Assembly (NCBI GenBank): GCA_002683735.1
Contig: NYTZ01000149.1
Location: 1-7,525, forward strand
Direction of reading: 5' to 3'
From: Flavobacteriales bacterium
GTDB taxonomy: Bacteria > Bacteroidota > Bacteroidia > Flavobacteriales > UA16
Length of the DNA stretch: 7,525 nt
The notes below the pieces were generated by a model. That model had not been told where the DNA came from. It saw nothing but the letters and a program-made list of their open reading frames with translations, and ran no database searches. Below are positions 1 to 3,338 of the stretch, piece by piece (positions within the stretch are counted from its first letter, which is position 1; every line of letters starts with the position of its first letter). The translations under genes and the position numbers were made by a program.

Positions 1-204
1 CGCTTCGAGGCCGGCGCGGGCCAATGCTGTACGGCCTCGCGTTGAGAGGGCCAGGTTGATGGATCGTCCACCTTGGGATCCGTGTTGTCGTGGATCGCGT
101 CGAGCTTCCAGGACCAAAGTCTTGATGTTCCTTTGCCCGAGAAGCGTGGCCAGCAGACTTCCCGCCAATCCAGCCCCAACCACAATCACTTGCGGGTGCG
201 TCAT
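1..204 (-). CDS. kmo: Kynurenine 3-monooxygenase, N-terminal 68 residues (partial)
   Basis: FAD-dependent aromatic hydroxylase that uses NAD(P)H and O2 to convert L-kynurenine to 3-hydroxykynurenine. Only the N-terminus is present; the gene runs off the left edge with no stop. The visible part starts with the FAD-binding Rossmann loop GAGLAG (G10, G12, G15), followed by an acidic residue at the end of strand 2 (E33 in LVLEARRD) that normally contacts the adenine ribose. It then has GRSINLALS (residues 46-54), the kynurenine monooxygenase signature that separates it from other FAD hydroxylases. The ATG at 204 overlaps the kynureninase stop in an ATGA, and GGAAG lies 6 bases upstream, so translational coupling is likely. 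The enzyme acts just before its operon neighbour kynureninase in the pathway. Human KMO has a C-terminal membrane anchor; whether this one does cannot be seen here. Confidence 0.93.
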   Translation of the reverse strand, partial: MTHPQVIVVGAGLAGSLLATLLGQRNIKTLVLEARRDPRQHGSQGGRSINLALSTRGRTALARAGLEA

Positions 205-1466
205 GCGGTGCTTCCAGACTCATGGGCCATCGTCAGGGCCCGCACCAGTCGAAAGGCGTCTTCGTAGGAGTTGTACAAAGGCGCTGGAGCCGCGCGAATG
301 ATGTTTGGCTTTCGAACATCACACACCACACCCTCACGCTGCAAGGAGCGTTGCACTCCATCGGCATGGTCCACTCGCAGTGAAAGTTGGGCCCCTTGTG
401 CACCTTGCGGAGTCATCACGTTGACCCAAGGTGGAAGCTGTTCGCGGAGCCATCCCGTCAGTCGCTGGCTTCGCGATCGGAGGTTGGTCATGCCGACTTC
501 ATCGAACAAAGCCAACGCCGAACGCAGCGGAGCCAACGCCAAGATGGGGGGGTTGGACAGCTGCCACGCGTCGGCCGTGGGTACGGGATGGAAGTCGGGG
601 ATCTGGTGCATCTTGAATCGAGTTGAGGGATCGTTTCCCCACCAACCACCAAATCGCGGGCGACTGGTGTCTTGAGCGTGCCGTTCATGAATGAAGACCC
701 CGGACAGGCCACCCGGTCCACCGTTGAGATATTTGTATGAACACCAGGCCGCAAAGTCCACTTGGTCTTCGTGAAGTTGCAGGTGAATGTTCCCCGCTGC
801 GTGGGCGAGGTCCCAGCCGGCTAAAGCGCCCACGTCATGCAAGGCTTTCGTGATTCGAGCAATGGGGTGGACTTGTCCAGTGAGGAAATTTACCCCAGCA
901 ATCATGCCGAGTGCCAACGTATCTCCGGCGTCTGCAATGGCCGCCTCGAACACCTCAGGCGCTGTGGCCTCTTCGGTTCCCTCGTTGACGATGATCAAAT
1001 GCTCATCAGGATCAAAGCCGCGCTGACGCAAGTGCGATTTGATGGCATAGGTGTCACTGGGAAAAGCAGGGGCATCCATCAGGATTTTGGTTCGGTTCCC
1101 CTGCGGTCGCCAAAAGCTGGCGAGCAGCAGGTGGAGGTTGACGGTGAGTCCGTTCATCCAAACTACTTCGTGGGCGTGAGCGCCAACCAGTCGCCCGCCC
1201 GGTTCGGCAAGGGCGAGGTGGGCGTCGTACCACGGATTTTGACCTTCAAAGTGGGCGTCGACGGCCAAGCGGCCCCAGTCGTCCAGTTCGGTGGCCAGTT
1301 CGTCTCTGGTTTGTTTGGGCAGAGGTCCCAGACTGTTGCCAGTGAGGTACGCCAGCGTGCCTTCGCTGTTTCGGGGCAGCTCAAAGTCATCCCGCTTCGG
1401 AGCGGGGTCGCTTTTATCGAGACGAAGCGCTTCGGCATGCAACAGTTCGAGTCGAGAAGTGGTCAT
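201..1466 (-). CDS. kynU: Kynureninase (PLP-dependent hydrolase)
   Basis: Cytosolic fold-type I PLP enzyme that cleaves 3-hydroxykynurenine to 3-hydroxyanthranilate and alanine (or kynurenine to anthranilate). The 421-residue product is the usual length. Visible motifs, numbered from MTTSR: GNSLGP (43-48), the FPSD cofactor-binding segment (135-138), the PLP-nitrogen aspartate D219 in GWDLAHAAGN, the Schiff-base lysine K245 in SYKYLNGGPGG, GWWG (274-277), the substrate-pocket segment SNPP (304-307) and a C-terminal RAAPAPLYNS with R391, matching the conserved carboxylate-binding arginine. The ATG at 1466 was chosen because family homology begins there. The open frame continues to 1553, but that would add 29 unrelated residues inside the ACMSD gene. 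The start lies 14 bases after the ACMSD stop with no clear Shine-Dalgarno sequence (the gap is A/T-rich), so reinitiation by ribosomes finishing ACMSD is likely. The stop overlaps the kmo start by 4 bases. Confidence 0.96.
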   Translation of the reverse strand: MTTSRLELLHAEALRLDKSDPAPKRDDFELPRNSEGTLAYLTGNSLGPLPKQTRDELATELDDWGRLAVDAHFEGQNPWYDAHLALAEPGGRLVGAHAHEVVWMNGLTVNLHLLLASFWRPQGNRTKILMDAPAFPSDTYAIKSHLRQRGFDPDEHLIIVNEGTEEATAPEVFEAAIADAGDTLALGMIAGVNFLTGQVHPIARITKALHDVGALAGWDLAHAAGNIHLQLHEDQVDFAAWCSYKYLNGGPGGLSGVFIHERHAQDTSRPRFGGWWGNDPSTRFKMHQIPDFHPVPTADAWQLSNPPILALAPLRSALALFDEVGMTNLRSRSQRLTGWLREQLPPWVNVMTPQGAQGAQLSLRVDHADGVQRSLQREGVVCDVRKPNIIRAAPAPLYNSYEDAFRLVRALTMAHESGSTA

Positions 1467-1480
1467 TGGCGAGTAATTTT

Positions 1481-2515
1481 TTAAGCGTGGGAAAAATGGT
1501 GTTGCAGTCGGCCTCGGGCACGATCGCCCAAGAACGCGAGGGCATTGTCCCACAATATGCGTTGTCGCTCGTCTTGGGTGAGTTGTTGGGATTGCATCAC
1601 CGATTCGCCTGGAACGGCTTCACCGAGAGGGAACGGGGCATCAGATCCCGCGCACACACGATCGGGTCCGATGCGGTCGACCAAGAACCGAAGGGCGTCG
1701 TCGTCATGGACGCCCGAATCGACCCAAAAGCGACCCAATAGCGAACTCGGCAAAGATTGACTTTTGGTGGCTACCAAGTCTGGCCGCATGCGAAAGCCAT
1801 GATCAATTCGTCCCAAGATAAAGGGAAATGCTCCTCCGCCATGCGCAAAGCAAACCCGAAGATCCGGGTGCTTTTCGAAGACGCCACCCAACATCATTGA
1901 AGCCACGGCGAGAGCAGTTTCGCTGGGCATGCCCACCAGCCATTGCAACCAGTGGCGGCCCATCCGGTCTGAGCCGACCATGTCCCAAGGGTGGATCAAA
2001 AGGGGGAGGTCAAGTTCAATACACGTTTCCCAGAAGGGATCAAAATGAGGGTCATCCAGTTCTCGACCGCCCGCATGGGTGCCGATCTGTACGCCAACGA
2101 GGCCGATTTCGGCAATGCGACGCAACTCTTCGACGGCCAACTGTGGTTCCTGCAAAGGCACGGTGCCGAGAGCCAGAAAGTGATCGGGGTGACGATGTTG
2201 CACCTCCGAGAAGTGATTGTTCAGGTATTGGTGAAGATGCAACGCTTCCGAGGCCGGAGCAAAGTCGGAAAACAGAACCGGCACGGTTGAGACCACTTGA
2301 ACATCCACACCGTGGGCATCATTAAATGCTCTGCGACGGTCAGCGCAGCAGCATTCAGGCTCAACGGTTCTGAACACTTGATCATCTTGCCGCATGATCA
2401 CTCGGCCATCTTGGTTGGCATCCAGAGAAATCCAGCCGGAGCGACCTGTTAGCGCTTTCATGTCCGGAAGTTCCGAAGGAAGCAAGTGGGCGTGAACGTC
2501 GATCAGTCGATTCAC
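1481..2515 (-). CDS. 2-amino-3-carboxymuconate-6-semialdehyde decarboxylase (ACMSD)
   Basis: Zinc-dependent, non-oxidative decarboxylase of the amidohydrolase superfamily (TIM barrel). It converts the product of 3-hydroxyanthranilate dioxygenase to 2-aminomuconate semialdehyde before it can cyclise to quinolinate. The 344 residues resemble human ACMSD along their length. Metal ligands are visible as H8 and H10 (DVHAH), H175 (HPWDM) and D292 (GSDAPFPLGE). H225 in CFAHGGGAFPF is the catalytic histidine; R49 (VFR) and R236 (LGRIDHGF) match the substrate-carboxylate arginines, the second normally donated by the partner subunit of the dimer. WLVGMPSET and GGVFEKHPDL are also typical of the family. 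The start is GTG at 2515, with AAGGGGGA at 2519-2526 as ribosome-binding site, and overlaps the upstream stop as GTGA. An odd run of three cysteines occurs at residues 55-57. Its presence marks the route as catabolic (2-aminomuconate pathway) rather than purely NAD-forming. Confidence 0.95.
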   Translation of the reverse strand: MNRLIDVHAHLLPSELPDMKALTGRSGWISLDANQDGRVIMRQDDQVFRTVEPECCCADRRRAFNDAHGVDVQVVSTVPVLFSDFAPASEALHLHQYLNNHFSEVQHRHPDHFLALGTVPLQEPQLAVEELRRIAEIGLVGVQIGTHAGGRELDDPHFDPFWETCIELDLPLLIHPWDMVGSDRMGRHWLQWLVGMPSETALAVASMMLGGVFEKHPDLRVCFAHGGGAFPFILGRIDHGFRMRPDLVATKSQSLPSSLLGRFWVDSGVHDDDALRFLVDRIGPDRVCAGSDAPFPLGEAVPGESVMQSQQLTQDERQRILWDNALAFLGDRARGRLQHHFSHA

Positions 2516-3105
2516 TGGTCCCCCTTCCGAATAATCCTCACCTCAGGTTCAAATTCAATTCGCTCAATAGGTTGGGGCGGCATAACCCGGGTTCCACACT
2601 GGCAGGTAGAACGCTCTTCATCATCCCAGAAAGCCAACATGGCTTCTCGGAAGTGTTCGACAATGTCCGCGCAGTCAAAGGCCAAATCTTCGACCACCGC
2701 CCCGCAAGTCTCGCACACGAAGCGAAGCGCCTCTTGCTCGCCAGGAGGGCGCCGCCTCTCGATCACCAGACCCAAAGTGTTGGGAGGACGCTGAGGTGCG
2801 TGGGGCACGCCGCCGGGAATCATGAAGGTCTCACCTTCGCGGATACGAACATGCCGAGGTCCGGTTTCTTCCAAAAGGGTGACCACGATGTCGCCTTGCA
2901 GCTGCAAAAAGAATTCCTCACTGTCGGTGATATGGAAGTCGTTCCTTGCGTTTGGCCCGGCGATGCACATGGCAAAGAAATCTTGACCGTCGTAGAGGTA
3001 CTTGTTGGATACCGGAGGGCGCATGTCGGCCCGATTCGCCTGAATCCAATCCAGCAGATGTTCTGGGGCGGGAGCCACCATCCCGTGTTCAATGCGGTGG
3101 GACAT
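2512..3105 (-). CDS. nbaC: 3-hydroxyanthranilate 3,4-dioxygenase
   Basis: Fe(II) cupin dioxygenase that opens the ring of 3-hydroxyanthranilate with O2 to give 2-amino-3-carboxymuconate semialdehyde, the substrate of the next enzyme in the operon. The 197-residue product has the bacterial-type layout. Catalytic iron ligands are H58 (NDFHI), E64 (SEEFF) and H102 (GGVPHAPQR); substrate residues R54, R106 and E116 (LVIERRR) are all present. A second, rubredoxin-like metal site follows at C131-x-x-C134 and C168-x-C170; the second pair is CxC where bacterial homologues normally have CxxC. The ATG at 3105 is preferred over an in-frame TTG at 3126 because a strong Shine-Dalgarno AGAGGAGAA (3112-3120) lies 6 bases before it and within the longer frame. 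It is the first gene of the operon and its TGA overlaps the ACMSD GTG by 4 bases. The gene is also called haao; nbaC is the name used in bacterial nitrobenzoate pathways. Confidence 0.95.
   Translation of the reverse strand: MSHRIEHGMVAPAPEHLLDWIQANRADMRPPVSNKYLYDGQDFFAMCIAGPNARNDFHITDSEEFFLQLQGDIVVTLLEETGPRHVRIREGETFMIPGGVPHAPQRPPNTLGLVIERRRPPGEQEALRFVCETCGAVVEDLAFDCADIVEHFREAMLAFWDDEERSTCQCGTRVMPPQPIERIEFEPEVRIIRKGDQ
2519..2526 (-). promoter_or_regulatory. Ribosome-binding site of the ACMSD gene
   Basis: Minus-strand AAGGGGGA sits within the last codons of the dioxygenase gene, 3 bases before the GTG at 2515. It supports the non-ATG start that overlaps the upstream stop codon. Confidence 0.5.
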
Positions 3106-3111
3106 CACTGA

Positions 3112-3120
3112 TTCTCCTCT
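3112..3120 (-). promoter_or_regulatory. Strong ribosome-binding site of the dioxygenase gene
   Basis: Read on the minus strand this is AGAGGAGAA, 6 bases before the ATG at 3105. It decides the start in favour of 3105 over the in-frame TTG at 3126, because a functional Shine-Dalgarno would not be expected inside the coding region. It is the strongest such site in the operon, consistent with this being the first gene. Confidence 0.75.
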
Positions 3121-3193
3121 GCTCAAGAAGACCTGAGAGTAGTGAAATACGCCACGCTTGGCAGATTCTCGGACATTCTAGAGTCTGGTGGCC

Positions 3194-3217
3194 ATGAACT
3201 CGTTCATTTATACGAAC
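3194..3217 (-). promoter_or_regulatory. Candidate promoter -10 box with overlapping operator for the kynurenine operon
   Basis: On the minus strand TATAAA (3207-3212) matches five of six bases of the -10 consensus and lies about 100 bases before the first gene. No good -35 hexamer is found 16-19 bases upstream, which suggests a weak or activator-dependent promoter. The box is bracketed by GTTC (3214-3217) and GAAC (3202-3205). GAAC is also the left arm of a perfect 6-base inverted repeat, ATGAAC and GTTCAT separated by two bases (3194-3207). The half-sites therefore alternate as GTTC-N8-GAAC-N2-GTTC over the -10 box and the expected transcription start. Position and symmetry fit a repressor operator. 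No regulator gene is in the window and the function is inferred. Confidence 0.35.
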
Positions 3218-3264
3218 AATTCCGTAAGCATGCATCCTGTACTTCATATCAACGTATAGATAAG

Positions 3265-3295
3265 TTGACATGTCCCAAATTGGGGACCTTATTGA
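3265..3295 (+). promoter_or_regulatory. Candidate promoter of the peptidase gene
   Basis: A perfect TTGACA lies at 3265-3270 on the plus strand. Possible -10 hexamers are CTTATT (3288-3293, 17-base spacer) and TATTGA (3290-3295, 19-base spacer), each matching only three of six consensus bases. The spacer contains an imperfect dyad, GTCCC (3272-3276) and GGGAC (3283-3287). Transcription would start around 3300, leaving a leader of roughly 35-40 bases that includes a short GGGCC/GGCCC hairpin (3303-3316) just before the ribosome-binding site. The weak -10 keeps confidence low. Confidence 0.3.
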
Positions 3296-3302
3296 CCAGT
3301 GG

Positions 3303-3316
3303 GGGCCGATTGGCCC
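3303..3316 (+). other. Short hairpin in the peptidase leader
   Basis: GGGCC and GGCCC flank a 4-base loop (GATT), giving a 5-base-pair G/C stem that ends 13 bases before the GGAG ribosome-binding site. It could stabilise the 5' end of the transcript or be chance; there is no U-tract, so it is not a terminator. Confidence 0.25.
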
Positions 3317-3329
3317 GCATGCTTTTAAC

Positions 3330-3333
3330 GGAG
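3330..3333 (+). promoter_or_regulatory. Ribosome-binding site deciding the peptidase start
   Basis: GGAG lies 5 bases before the ATG at 3339. The frame stays open upstream to an ATG at 3270, but that start has no Shine-Dalgarno sequence and would place 23 non-hydrophobic residues ahead of the putative signal segment, so 3339 is preferred. Confidence 0.6.
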
Positions 3334-3338
3334 TGACC

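Noticed and set aside
837..1484. 215-residue plus-strand open frame opposite kynureninase
   Set aside because: It is antisense to a gene with clear homology, has no recognisable domain, and is expected as a shadow in G/C-rich DNA.
1467..1553. Longer kynureninase start at 1553
   Set aside because: The 29 extra residues lie inside the ACMSD coding region and do not resemble kynureninase; the ATG at 1466 fits the family's N-terminus.
3106..3126. Longer dioxygenase start at a TTG (3126), adding seven residues
   Set aside because: A strong Shine-Dalgarno sequence lies inside this extension at the right distance from the ATG at 3105, and homology starts after it.
3194..3217. LexA/SOS box
   Set aside because: GAAC and GTTC are present but with 2- and 8-base spacing instead of the 4 bases of the Gram-positive-type box, and the controlled genes are metabolic.
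3142..3336. Possible 64-residue leader peptide (GTG start) ending just before the peptidase start
   Set aside because: Its stop does lie next to the peptidase ATG, but it has only a weak upstream purine tract, spans the candidate operator and promoter, and has no protein-like features.
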